From: Oasisia sp. SBJ-2009
Lineage: Eukaryota > Annelida > Polychaeta > Sabellida > Siboglinidae
Length of the DNA stretch: 64,000 nucleotides
Reading direction: 5' to 3'
Assembly: GCA_964017155.1 (NCBI GenBank)
Contig: OZ024861.1
Location: 26,382,128 to 26,446,127 of the forward strand
The notes beneath the pieces are model-generated. The model was not told the origin of the DNA, did not search any database, and saw only the letters and a program-made list of their open reading frames with translations. The stretch's first letter is position 1, and each line of letters opens with the position of its first letter. This document shows positions 45,060 to 56,109 of the stretch, piece after piece. The translations under genes and the position numbers were made by a program.

Positions 45060-45380
45060 TTATTGTATTATCTCTGAGACATGACCTTTAACCGTTATGT
45101 TGACCACAAATTGCAAAAATACCCCCAAAAATGGATTGCTCATAACAAGTTTACCTAAAAACGTGGTATCACAGGCGATTCTAAGCACACTGGTTCGAAA
45201 GTTATTATTCTATTGGCGACGGCGGCCATCTTGGCGGCCATCTTGGATATCTCAAATTGCTCAAGGATATCCGCTTGATATCCGCTTGATGTTCGCTACA
45301 GAGGTCCTAAGGATGTAGAATCCAGCGAGAAAAAAACTATATCAGCTGGTGCAGGGTATACCTGTCTGGCGACTTGACTA
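45060..45380 (-). repeat. Right terminal inverted repeat of the 41.7-kb transposon
   Basis: Mirror of 41741-42060, with the YY1-like pair GGCGGCCATCTTGGCGGCCA TCTTGG at about 45221-45246. A related TGACCTTGGCTTTGACC phrase lies just inside at 44925-44941. Confidence 0.8.
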
Positions 45381-47526
45381 ATTCCACTGTCGTCGCCGAA
45401 GGATCAATACGTGAGTCACCCACTGAAGCCCAGGTGGTGGCCTGCATGACCCCGCCGATATGTAACACAATATGGCTGAATTGTGCGTTTTATGATACAA
45501 ACATGAAATATGGCACACACTTACATTTCATTATTACTCAAATATATGGATATAGGGCCATCTCAGATTTCGCCCTTGAATGCGTTGGCAGCCATGTTCC
45601 AAGATTGCCGTCGTAGACATATTGTCTCATATCTTAATAACAGCGTCGAGTAAATCAGTCGTTTTGGTATACAAACATAGGTTTTCGGCGACCACCATTT
45701 CAAATATATTACTGTTGACTATATTTCATGGCTTACGCGACCTAGTGCGGTAATATTGTTTTCAAGATATTGGTATGTGAACAGCCGATTTCATTTTTGT
45801 GAAATTCTTAGCATTTGTCCTTTGTTTACCTTCGTATCCGCCATTTTATAAAATGTCGGCCGTTAAAAAGAATGTTGTTCCTGCCTGTAAGATTCTTCAG
45901 TCAGAACCGTAACGTTTGTTCAAAATGTATGTTTTTACAAGGTAACGATTTCCACTGTGTTGCGTATGACCTTCTCCAATTTTAAAATCAGCAATTTTTA
46001 AAGATGGCGCATTTTTTGTACAGAATTACAAATACTGTGCACTTTAACAAATTGTTATATATGTGGACAGTTATAACAATCAATGTACTATTTTACAGTG
46101 TTTTATTTTTGATACCTCCGTAAATGTACATATACTAAGTACTGTTATTTGACTATGATATTGTAATCATTTGCTAGTTTCCAAGATAATTTATTGTAGT
46201 GATTGTGTTGTTGTCGTTGGGATTTGTATGATTTATTACATGTAATATTCATTTTAACGTCATTCTAGTGTTGGTGTTATCGCTACTGTATTATGCACAT
46301 GTGTTGATTATGCTCCCATTGAGAGGGTTTAAGATGGCCAACTATATGTAATTGTGATTAATAGGGTGGCTGCCACGATAGCGACCAACATGGTCTTAGT
46401 GACTGTCTCCTGGACCCCTGTTTATTTTAATAAATTCATAATTATCTGTGGTAATTACTTTTTGTAATTTCTTATTTAAAAATGTATATGCAATTACGTA
46501 TCATTTTACTGCACAATGGTACTAATGCAATATTATTTTATAATTCGAGGTGTAGGTAATGTGCTAAACATTGTATTATGTATATCTATGGGGTCAATAA
46601 ACACTTCCGATTCAAGTGATTGATATCAACTACATTCTGATCACTTGGCTGGGTGAGTGGATTGGAAGTAGAAAACTCCATCTTAACCATTCATAACCAG
46701 TCATGTCACTGCATTCAGACACTTTGGCAATATTTCTTGTAACAAGAGAAAATGCCTATTAGGTGATAGTGAAAGACTATGCAGTCACTATGATTCACCA
46801 AAACACATTTCCTTAATAATTACACTCATTATATAGTTCAAAAGAGTATACGTGACTTGTATGCATTAAATGTTTTATTATAATAGTTAAAATAACGATT
46901 AATCGAGTGAGTATACTAAGTATGAGGTGTGCCCAATTACTAAGTGTGCTCAATTACTAAGAGTGCCCAAATATTAAGTGTGCCCAACAATATACACACA
47001 TTAGCAAGGCAAATCATGTTCTACTACGCCTTGAAAAGAAAGTGTTGTGTATGAAAAAGCAATCACTGAGACAAATGGCTAAACAACATAAAGAATGAAA
47101 TGACAACGAGTGAGCCTGTGTGCTAGTAGACTACTCCCTTGTTCTATAAACACCAGGACGAGAAAATGTTTTATGAAAGGAACACAACACGACTATGACA
47201 TGCATATACTACATAATTACTAATAATATAATAAGTAATAACATGTAATGACAGCTATTAGAATTTAACTTAACACTTAAGACCAGGCTGCTAAATATTT
47301 TAAATAATAGTAATAAACTTTAATTATACACTAAGATCAAAAGTAAAACCCTGTTCAGTACTGACGACAATAGTAGTTCAAAATTATAAGAAATACATAT
47401 AAGTGAAAGAAAAACGTATGAGTACATATAGCTAGCAAACAAGAGAAACCAAAACAAAGGTGGCATTGTTGTAAATTATATTATGTATCAATACAGTCTA
47501 GAAATATAAGTATATATTGATGTATG

Positions 47527-47530
<4 letters not shown>
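45381..47530. other. Intergenic, no gene seen
   Basis: AT-rich. CAATTACTAAGTGTGCC-like phrases recur four times at about 46930-46990. A GGTGGTGGCC/GGCAGCCATG-rich patch lies near 45430-45600. No open frame above 85 codons apart from repeats. Confidence 0.5.

Positions 47531-47580
<50 letters not shown>
47530..47580. repeat. (AT)n microsatellite
   Basis: About 45 bp of AT repeat, with further TATA-rich stretches to about 47612. Confidence 0.93.
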
Positions 47581-48504
47581 TATAGGCACTGAAGTAAATA
47601 TATATATATATAACACCTATATAGGCAATAGCTAAACAAATATGTGTATATATAGTAATTAATAAATATCTAGTTAAATGTATAAAATGGCGAAAGGTGT
47701 AGAAAACGTTGACATTAAAATAATAAGTCTCAAGATGTGTGTTATGCTTGTTCATGCACTACGTTGAAGACAAATCCTCAGGTAGTGCATTCCACAGGAT
47801 GGGTACCGCACACGAGAATGAATCATTCATCGTTGTAACGAGATTATATCTCTGTAATCATACTCGTACTTTTTTAGTAATCATACTCGCACTCAAATAT
47901 ATTGGTCAATGAAGCGAAGTAATTGTACTCGTACTCGATTACATTACCAAATTAATCATAACCATGATTTCAGTTGTTTCACATAAACAGTTGCAAGCAA
48001 ATATATTAGACAGGCAGGAAATGGCAATATCAGAAGTAATCTTATAGATGTAATAGTAATTGAGCTGTTATCTTTGTACTATTGAGCATTTCAGAAATGG
48101 TATATAAACATTTAGTTAGATTTCCCTAATTATTATCTTCTATCCCCACAGAAGCCTGACCATATGGTAACAGTATCTGGGAAGCAGTACAACAGAAAAG
48201 CCTCCCCTACCATCTTGCTTTGTAATTTTAGACGTTATGCCACATCCCAACCTGTACTATTTGCACTATTAGTATGGTGTGAATGACTGACCGAATCTGG
48301 GTGGTTGGCTGCTAAATCTCTGTCTATTGTAAACCTGTCTAAATCCAACACTATGCTATGTGTGCCCCATCTAATACTACATAATTGAATTGAATACCCT
48401 TTTGAATATGACCTTCTGTATTTGAATTGTTAATAGTGTGTACATTTTGTTTAAACATTTAAAACGGGGTATTTTATTTTTTAATGCAACATATTTGTAG
48501 AAAT
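47581..48504. other. Intergenic, no gene seen
   Basis: GTAATCATACTCGTACT phrases at 47840-47945 recur near 50620-50690 and 57480-57565, marking another dispersed repeat family. No gene. Confidence 0.5.
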
Positions 48505-48970
48505 ATAATAATAACTTTATTGTCCAGTCATAGAGTGGAAATACATTTTGCACTTTGGAGGTTGCATAAAATACACAATATTTAAATCACATAGTAATGC
48601 ATGTACACAGTAAAATCATGTTTATAAATAAGTAACCGTTAGCTCTAAAAACAAATAAAAAACAAACCATTGCATTGGCAGAGGTAGAGACTGCTTCCAC
48701 AGTGTAGAAGGTCGTAATGGTCGTGTAAGAAGTGGATTGGGTCAGATAAGATTTTCGTTGCCATTTGCAGTGTTCTTCTCCAGACTGGTATCGGGTGTAC
48801 ACCATCCAACGATCTTGCAAGAAATGGTGTATATTCTGTAAAAAAAATTCTCTGTTTTTGACTGAGAGGTTTCCCCACCAGGAAATAAGAGCGAAAGTCA
48901 TAACACTTTTCACAAATGAATCGTGGAACACAGTATTCAATTCAGAAACCGCATACACGTATGTCACATC
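48505..48970 (-). pseudogene. 3' end of a non-LTR retrotransposon
   Basis: On the minus strand: SFVKSVMTFALISWWGNLSV KNR, then after a frameshift ILSDPIHFLHDHYDLLHCG, resembling the post-RT region of CR1-like LINEs (ESVLTF..V.WYGNLSVKNK; ILxDPxHxLHxxFxLLPSGRRY). The tail ends GGACAATAAAGTTATTATTAT at 48530-48510, a usual 3' end. A second, further decayed copy lies at 56110-56660. Frames are broken. Confidence 0.65.
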
Positions 48971-49042
48971 CCTGCTCTTCTAACTATGCAGTTGCCAACT
49001 GGCGTGCATGTAAATACATGTAAATGTGCCGTTTGAATGTGT

Positions 49043-49953
49043 GTTTGCGTGTGCGTGTGCGTGTGCGTGTGCGTGTGCGTGTGCGTGTGCGTGTGCGTGT
49101 GCGTGTGCGTGTGCGTGTGCGTGTGCGTGTGCGTGTGCGTGTGCGTGTGCGTGTGCGTGTGCGTGTGCGTGTGCGTGTGCGTGTGCGTGTGCGTGTGCGT
49201 GTGCGTGTGCGTGTGCGTGTGCGTGTGCGTGTGCGTGTGCGTGTGCGTGTGCGTGTGCGTGTGCGTGTGCGTGTGCGTGTGCGTGTGCGTGTGCGTGTGC
49301 GTGTGCGTGTGCGTGTGCGTGTGCGTGTGCGTGTGCGTGTGCGTGTGCGTGTGCGTGTGCGTGTGCGTGTGCGTGTGCGTGTGCGTGTGCGTGTGCGTGT
49401 GCGTGTGCGTGTGCGTGTGCGTGTGCGTGTGCGTGTGCGTGTGCGTGTGCGTGTGCGTGTGCGTGTGCGTGTGCGTGTGCGTGTGCGTGTGCGTGTGCGT
49501 GTGCGTGTGCGTGTGCGTGTGCGTGTGCGTGTGCGTGTGCGTGTGCGTGTGCGTGTGCGTGTGCGTGTGCGTGTGCGTGTGCGTGTGCGTGTGCGTGTGC
49601 GTGTGCGTGTGCGTGTGCGTGTGCGTGTGCGTGTGCGTGTGCGTGTGCGTGTGCGTGTGCGTGTGCGTGTGCGTGTGCGTGTGCGTGTGCGTGTGCGTGT
49701 GCGTGTGCGTGTGCGTGTGCGTGTGCGTGTGCGTGTGCGTGTGCGTGTGCGTGTGCGTGTGCGTGTGCGTGTGCGTGTGCGTGTGCGTGTGCGTGTGCGT
49801 GTGCGTGTGCGTGTGCGTGTGCGTGTGCGTGTGCGTGTGCGTGTGCGTGTGCGTGTGCGTGTGCGTGTGCGTGTGCGTGTGCGTGTGCGTGTGCGTGTGC
49901 GTGTGCGTGTGCGTGTGCGTGTGCGTGTGCGTGTGCGTGTGCGTGTGCGTGTG
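49043..49953. repeat. (GTGTGC)n hexamer array, about 150 units
   Basis: About 910 bp of perfect GTGTGC repeat, ending in GTGTGTGTGCC. All six frames stay open for over 300 codons (RV/CA/CV or HA/TR repeats) purely because of the repeat. The homologous position in copy 2 (about 56738-56749) has only about ten bases of GT. Confidence 0.98.
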
Positions 49954-51035
49954 TGTGTGCCATAACTAGCCTGCCAGCCCATCACATTTAAGTTATTAAC
50001 TTGTTACTACTAAATTCTTTCAGTAAGCAGTTTTATTGGATGCTGTGAATTTATAATCTTATGACACTACTGATCTAGTCACACTGTTTCACCAGAGGCT
50101 CGGGCATTGTATGCCCAGTACCTGGGGCTGAAACCAAGGCCACTAAACCAGCAGTTCAACAGGACAAATTGATGTTTCACTGTAAATGCTTCATGAGACT
50201 AAAATGGAGTCGATTTCAGTTCCATCTGTCTATGCGATATATTGTTTGATATTTATTTCGCAGTATCATGATTTATGTATATCTTGAGTATCAATCCAGT
50301 GTCAAATGATTCAATCAATGTTAGATACCTGAACATACCCCATCTTTGTAATATAATGATAGTCTGTAAGTGACGGTACTGACTGAATATCAAGCCACAG
50401 CACCAAATCAGCATTAAATATGTTTACTGAATATTCTCGTGAAAGTCTGACATGGCTAACATGCCTAAACACGTTTCATTATGTCAATTATTAATAATAA
50501 ATCCTGGGTAGCAGTTATCAGAACACTAGCTAATAACATATCAACATAAAAATAACGCTTAGGGATTTCAAGGTCACAATCACGGTAGAAACAGGATTAG
50601 GATATTCATAAAAGTAATCACGATTACTTTCCAAAGTAATCGCACACATAGTCAACTACATTTTTATTATGTAATCATACTCGTAAAGGAAATTTATGAT
50701 ATCTTAACATTTTCCTTTAAAAATAGGTGTGAATTACTTTGTGCACGCATGCATGTTCGAGACCATTGAACAATATATCAATAAGATCTAAGTACTTTGA
50801 ACTCTATATTATTGGAAGTTTGTAATTATTAAGCACTATTTTTTGGCAAAACATTAGTACAAATCATTAATTACGATGGAAGTTAAATGTTGTTGTTGAT
50901 AGTACCATAAGTACTGCTGTCAATTAAAGTGATATTTATTTCAACACCTTTAAACATCTTCAGGACCAATAAATTGTCTTTCGTGCTTGAGTTTTATTAT
51001 TGTTATTCTGAACTTGTTTGTTTATATAAACATGA

Positions 51036-52130
51036 GACTCAGTGTATGTTCAAAATTGCAAAGAAACAAACACATATCTATCGAGTGTCACTGTTCTAGT
51101 TCTCCCCTCTAGTTATGTCCAAGACCCGACAACGGTCTATGAAGAGATTTGTCTTATACAGTGTTGGTGCTAGAACGGCGGTTACACTTATATAAGTACT
51201 GTATGTCACCAACTGGCCATGACCTTTATACAATGTGCGGTTACTGCTTATTGTGAATTAGTAGCTGGTGCGGTGAGCGATGAATGTTGATCTATGTAAA
51301 GGCTTTCAGTCAATGAGGCCTTTGTGTACAACATAGGCCTGTGTAGCAAATCGAGTATTTGGGTCAGGTGACAAAACAGTGGAAGGCCAGTGCTGTCTAG
51401 CGAGACCAGTAACAGGTTCTCTCGGTAATGTTTAACACTACAACGCACGGTATCCTCACATCTGTTATCGTCCAACCTGCGACATCCAACACTGACCGTA
51501 GGCTGCTGTAACACACCGGTGCTTGGTCCTGTCTAGGTGAGCTAACTGCGTGTTACACTGACGCTTGACATCGCGGCGACGTACAACTATTTTCACCGCT
51601 CGGTGAAGGCGCTTGTCACAACAAGGCCACACTACTTAACTTGTTATTACTCACTGACGTGACCATATACTACATATATGGTGAGAGATGTTTGTTGCTA
51701 TTATTGTTGTTGATAGTGTTAGTATTGTCTTTGCTTGCTTTTTTCGTAGCGACTTGGCTCACCTGTATATTTACGACATGACTGTTATGTCGTGATCACC
51801 CACCATGTCTACGCCCGCTCAGCCATGCATATCGAATATATCTTCCGTCTGTGAAGTGTTGATTTGTACTTTACTAACTTTATATTCTAGTGACTGTCTC
51901 TGTTTTCTTCTTCTTGTAAGACGCACACACTCACTCAGTCACTCAATCATTTATTTATTCTCTCAGTCACGCAAACAAGCGCGCATGAACACCCCCGCAC
52001 AAACGCACGCACACACGCGTGCAAACCTGTTTTATAGGTCTATTATATCAGACAAATGGATTTCACTACACTTTTCTAATGGAAGTTCCTCCTTATATTA
52101 CAGGACGATGTACTTCTAAAGTTCTACAGC
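51036..52130 (+). promoter_or_regulatory. 5' flank of the TLR gene, including duplication block B copy 1
   Basis: Block B (about 51140-51285; GTCTTAYACAGTGTTGGTGC, TGCGGTTACTGCTTATTGTG) is nearly identical to 63858-64000 at the right end of the window. A candidate 3' splice site TTATATTACAG|G at 52103 suggests a 5' UTR intron, with a second possible acceptor TTCTACAG at 52129. No TATA box or other element is clear. Confidence 0.5.
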
Positions 52131-54815
52131 ATGACAATGCAAAGAACACTGACTGTCGTGACCTTACTTTGTAATCTTTCCATGTTGGATTCCCGACGAA
52201 TCTGTGACGAGACACTCACTTCCGGTGGACATTCAAATAACACGACAGAAAGTGTCTCCTATGTCAAGGTAGATTGTCGGTCAAGGAAACTACTTAGCGT
52301 ACCAGCATACTTAAGTGATAGCGTCACACAATTAGACCTTGGCAGAAACAAACTATCAATAATTCGCAAGGATGACTTCGTGAACGTTCCGTATATGCGC
52401 GTTTTAATATTGGCCGACAACTCTATCAGCACTCTAGAATGTCGGTGTTTCCTACATCTGCGTTATCTCGAACGACTGGATCTGAGGAACAATGAAGTGA
52501 CGTCATTTACGCGAGATGCGTTCGTCGGCCTGGAGTCACTGCGAGTACTTGTATTGAGCGGACTTCCGCTGACGTCATACCCGACAGAATTCGTGGCATA
52601 CACACCTGAGTTGCAAGTGTTGTCGCTGAGTGCTATTGGAGACGTCAATATCCCTGCTGAATACACTCGTCTGTCTCGACTCGAGACGCTCGATCTGAAC
52701 AACTTGACGGGATCTTTCCAGAAGATCACCACATCATTGCTAGACGAAATACGAACGTCAACCATGACAACACTATCTATCCGAAATATGGATGGTTTGA
52801 AGGAGGTCGAGGCAGGCGCCTTTTCTCACATGCCAAACTTGCGATCGTTGATCCTGGCTTGCAACTACCAACTCTCGTTCGGTGCGACAGTGGCGGCCCT
52901 AGCGACGACCACGAACACAAGCGTCGAAAACGTGGTTCTGGATGGAGCCGCGGTGAAGGTTTCCGTGTTTGACGAGTCCGCCTTCTGTTCAGGGTTCTGG
53001 CGCCGAGTACGTCACCTCAGTGTCAGAAACAGTAACTTAGGCACGTTGTCATTCGATGATGAAGGATGTCTGAAAGAGTTGCGAGCGTTTGTTGCTGACT
53101 ACAATTCACCGAGCCATGTAATGCCGTCTTCCGTAAATCTGCGTGCAATTTTTCCGAATCTACAGTTGTTCAGTTTTTCGCATAAGACAGCTCAGCCTGA
53201 TGATTACGACAGCGTGTATTGTCTATCGCGACAGGACAGATTCAGCGTTGACGACTATTTCCCGGTTCCACCCTCTGTGCTCTCAAAGCACCAGGAGCAG
53301 ACTCCCAGAAACCCTTGCGGTGAAGACTTCGTCAATATTATCATTCCGGATTCACTGGAGTACGTGTACTTGGCAGACGTACGTATGACATCAAATTTAA
53401 AGTATTTACGCGGTTACTGCCTGGTCAACATTCGTGTTTTAGACATATCCCACAATAAGGTCCCATTTCTATCAAACGTCAAAGGTCACGTGGTAGGTAG
53501 GAGTCGTCTTGAAATCCTTGACACAAGTTACGGCATACTGCAAAACGTCACACGAAATAACCTGAAATATCCGCAATTGCGGTTCTTGAATCTATCTCAC
53601 AACAATCTAAGCGTATCTAAGTCAGACTTCGGAGAGACATTTATACATCTTGTCCGCCTTGAGGATATCAACTTGTCACATAACAAACTTAGAAGCATCA
53701 GCCCGATGGCTTTTCAGCGATGCCCGCGTCTAAGGCGACTAAATCTTGCGAATAACGAACTCACTCAATTTGATTTGAATATCCGCCACATGACAATGTT
53801 GGAATATATTGATGTGAGCGAAAATCGCCTGTTTCGCTTGGATAGTGTATTCACATCTAAATTGGACGAGCATTTTCAAAGGCAAAGATTCGAGTTCAAT
53901 TTGCGTGGAAATGTGTTAGTGTGTAATTGCGAATCGGTGTTTTTCGTGCGTTGGGTTGCATCGACCAGAGTGCTACTGACGGACAGAGATAAACTGAAGT
54001 GCTTATACGGAGACCGCAGAGACGTATCGGTGACTGTAATACCAATCAATGAACTCGAGGCCAGATGTGACATCACGACAAACCAGCTGATCGTTTTCGT
54101 TCCCATAATAGTCGCCGTGGTTCTCGTCAGTATACTGACGTGGCTGGTGAGGTACCAACGCTGGTACATCAAGTACCACTGGACCCTGTGCTGGAAGGGA
54201 GACGGCGCTGCTCCCCTGCATGACCCTGAGAACAGGTGTGACGCCATGGTGTTGTATTTCATGCACTCTGCCAACCCTCGCGACCAGGTCGGCGTGGCGA
54301 GAATCTCGCGCTGGGTGTGCACGCGTCTGCTGTTTCAAGCCGAGGACGAGTGGGGCTTGCGTCTCTACGTTGGCGATCGCGACGATATAGTCGGAGCCTC
54401 GAAAATGCACAACTTCGTTCGAAGTTTCGAGAGCAGCGACAAGGTGGTCGTGTGTTTGACGCGAGAGTTCATCGACGATAGCGACTGCATGAACTACCTG
54501 GCGACGGCGCTCGGCAGCAGCAAGCCGCTGCCCAAGTACATCTTTGTTTTATTCGACGACATCCGACCCACTTCCGTTCCCCGTCGTCTGAGACAACTCC
54601 TGCAGCCCAATTCTCCCTCGATCCAGATCACGTGGGACGGCGTGGTAGACGGAGACGAAGGTGCGCATGACCCATTTTGGCAGCGCATGCACGATGCCCT
54701 GTCGCCCGACCCGGTTATATGTCGACGACGACACGACACAATTCCGTTGCTTCGTTCAATTCACGACACCAACATGTCGCAACAGGAAGATTCGTTTGCA
54801 GATAGCCATGTTTAA
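52131..54815 (+). CDS. Toll-like receptor (LRR ectodomain, TM, TIR)
   Basis: 894 residues, one exon. Signal peptide ~1-21; leucine-rich repeats ~50-600 (VTQLDLGRNKLS, YLERLDLRNNEVT, LRFLNLSHNNLS, LEDINLSHNKLRS, LRRLNLANNELT); one LRRCT cap (NVLVCNCESVFFVRWV, ~610-645), hence single-cysteine-cluster (vertebrate-like) layout; TM ~652-674 (LIVFVPIIVAVVLVSILTWL); TIR ~700-850. TIR box 1 reads CDAMVLYF, the BB loop GDRDDIVGASKM, box 3 DPFWQRM. TLRs sense microbial or damage ligands and signal through MyD88-type adaptors. The usual BB-loop Pro (RDxxPG) is Val754 here. The LRR run is interrupted at ~270-420 by irregular, Cys-containing segments. Length is normal for a TLR. Duplicated flanks point to a tandem paralogue. 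Confidence 0.93.
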   Translation: MTMQRTLTVVTLLCNLSMLDSRRICDETLTSGGHSNNTTESVSYVKVDCRSRKLLSVPAYLSDSVTQLDLGRNKLSIIRKDDFVNVPYMRVLILADNSISTLECRCFLHLRYLERLDLRNNEVTSFTRDAFVGLESLRVLVLSGLPLTSYPTEFVAYTPELQVLSLSAIGDVNIPAEYTRLSRLETLDLNNLTGSFQKITTSLLDEIRTSTMTTLSIRNMDGLKEVEAGAFSHMPNLRSLILACNYQLSFGATVAALATTTNTSVENVVLDGAAVKVSVFDESAFCSGFWRRVRHLSVRNSNLGTLSFDDEGCLKELRAFVADYNSPSHVMPSSVNLRAIFPNLQLFSFSHKTAQPDDYDSVYCLSRQDRFSVDDYFPVPPSVLSKHQEQTPRNPCGEDFVNIIIPDSLEYVYLADVRMTSNLKYLRGYCLVNIRVLDISHNKVPFLSNVKGHVVGRSRLEILDTSYGILQNVTRNNLKYPQLRFLNLSHNNLSVSKSDFGETFIHLVRLEDINLSHNKLRSISPMAFQRCPRLRRLNLANNELTQFDLNIRHMTMLEYIDVSENRLFRLDSVFTSKLDEHFQRQRFEFNLRGNVLVCNCESVFFVRWVASTRVLLTDRDKLKCLYGDRRDVSVTVIPINELEARCDITTNQLIVFVPIIVAVVLVSILTWLVRYQRWYIKYHWTLCWKGDGAAPLHDPENRCDAMVLYFMHSANPRDQVGVARISRWVCTRLLFQAEDEWGLRLYVGDRDDIVGASKMHNFVRSFESSDKVVVCLTREFIDDSDCMNYLATALGSSKPLPKYIFVLFDDIRPTSVPRRLRQLLQPNSPSIQITWDGVVDGDEGAHDPFWQRMHDALSPDPVICRRRHDTIPLLRSIHDTNMSQQEDSFADSHV

Positions 54816-55371
54816 ACAGTTGCAACTACATATTGTAACGACTCGTCAGTAGATGGACACAGTCCCGGCAAGAGCGTTACTGGTTCGTATGAGGTTACAC
54901 ACGTGTAGCAAAGAAATTGAGCAAACTCGGGAGAGTTAAATGTTATGAAATAACTTACTAACTCACGTTCACGTTTATTATCTGCCAATTTCGCGGTCGT
55001 TTAATCAATGACAAGTTTGTTTCATTTTTATCTTACTTTCATTGCATGGAAACGGTTGTTTAATCTAGCACGTATATCTCATACAAAGATATTGGTGCTA
55101 CGGTATGTAATGGTGTAAAGCATATATTTGTAAGAGTGGAATCACGCTTTAAAATGAATTGCAGCTGTCACCTTATTAACGTGAACAAATGTCTGCATGA
55201 ATTGTTTACTTTACATTGTAATTTAATTTAAATTCTTGTTATATTCTGTATTTTGTTTGTTTGTGAAGGACCAGACAATATATCAGGCGTGTCCTTTCTG
55301 TAGCAGGACCCCACACTGTGCGTGTACTGTGCATGTATGTCTTTTGTTGTTGTTGCTGAATAAAACGTTTA
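54816..55371 (+). other. 3' flank of the TLR gene with poly(A) signal
   Basis: AATAAA at 55359-55364 lies only eight bases before the tetranucleotide array, so cleavage 10-30 bases on would fall inside (TCCG)n. No other gene in the interval. Confidence 0.45.
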
Positions 55372-56092
55372 TCCGTCCGTCCGTCCGTCCGTCCGTCCGT
55401 CCGTCCGTCCGTCCGTCCGTCCGTCCGTCCGTCCGTCCGTCCGTCCGTCCGTCCGTCCGTCCGTCCGTCCGTCCGTCCGTCCGTCCGTCCGTCCGTCCGT
55501 CCGTCCGTCCGTCCGTCCGTCCGTCCGTCCGTCCGTCCGTCCGTCCGTCCGTCCGTCCGTCCGTCCGTCCGTCCGTCCGTCCGTCCGTCCGTCCGTCCGT
55601 CCGTCCGTCCGTCCGTCCGTCCGTCCGTCCGTCCGTCCGTCCGTCCGTCCGTCCGTCCGTCCGTCCGTCCGTCCGTCCGTCCGTCCGTCCGTCCGTCCGT
55701 CCGTCCGTCCGTCCGTCCGTCCGTCCGTCCGTCCGTCCGTCCGTCCGTCCGTCCGTCCGTCCGTCCGTCCGTCCGTCCGTCCGTCCGTCCGTCCGTCCGT
55801 CCGTCCGTCCGTCCGTCCGTCCGTCCGTCCGTCCGTCCGTCCGTCCGTCCGCCCGCCCGCCCGCCCGCCCGCCCGCCCGCCCGCCCGCCCGCCCGCCCGC
55901 CCGCCCGCCCGCCCGCCCGCCCGCCCGCCCGCCCGCCCGCCCGCCCGCCCGCCCGCCCGCCCGCCCGCCCGCCCGCCCGCCCGCCCGCCCGCCCGCCCGC
56001 CCGCCCGCCCGCCCGCCCGCCCGCCCGCCCGCCCGCCCGCCCGCCCGCCCGCCCGCCCGCCCGCCCGCCCGTCCGTCCGTCCGTCCGTCCGT
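55372..56092. repeat. (TCCG)n / (CCCG)n / (TCCG)n array
   Basis: About 480 bp of TCCG (about 120 units), switching sharply to about 220 bp of CCCG (about 55 units) near 55852, and back to about six TCCG units at 56071-56092. Perfect within blocks. Long frames (RPSV / RPPA repeats) are artefacts. It sits exactly at the left edge of duplication block A copy 2. Confidence 0.98.
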
Positions 56093-56109
56093 TATTTCCA
56101 TCTTTCATT

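Larger units (their letters stand above)
41741..45380 (+). mobile_element. 3.64-kb DNA transposon with long terminal inverted repeats (Academ-like?)
   Basis: Left end TAGTCAGGTTGCCA and the reverse complement of the right end TAGTCAAGTCGCCA match. Both ends share, in order, CCTGCACC, GATATAGTTTTTTTCTCGCT GGATTCTACATCCTTAGGAC, CAAGCGGATATC, two CAAGATGGCCGCC units and TTATGAGCAATCCATTTTTG. The arms are thus about 300-330 bp, with ATT directly flanking each end (41738-41740 and 45381-45383) as a possible 3-bp target-site duplication. The interior carries a broken ORF with a C-terminal eight-cysteine cluster. From memory, Academ elements have 3-4 bp duplications and a Cys8 finger in the transposase; assignment is tentative. 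The arms still agree closely, so the insertion is not ancient. Confidence 0.75.
48505..51035. repeat. Segmental duplication block A, copy 1, upstream of the TLR gene
   Basis: Colinear with 56110-57935: both run GCACTTTGGAGGTTG, a LINE 3' fragment, CATAACKAGCCTGCCA, ATTCTTYAGTAMGCRGTTTTA, a CTCAGGCATTGTATG-type block, and end near CTGAACTTGTTTGTTT with TATAAACATGAGACTCA. Same orientation, 7.6 kb apart, flanking the TLR gene. Copy 1 differs mainly by the hexamer expansion at 49.0-49.95 kb. Confidence 0.8.

Noticed and set aside
48587..48967. 126-codon minus-strand frame as a host gene
   Set aside because: Resembles the post-RT end of a LINE, is broken in its sister copy at 56.4 kb, and is followed by a LINE tail.
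48980..49991. Several overlapping open frames of over 300 codons in both strands
   Set aside because: All are produced by the perfect GTGTGC hexamer, which contains no stop in any frame; the homologous block at 56.7 kb lacks the array.
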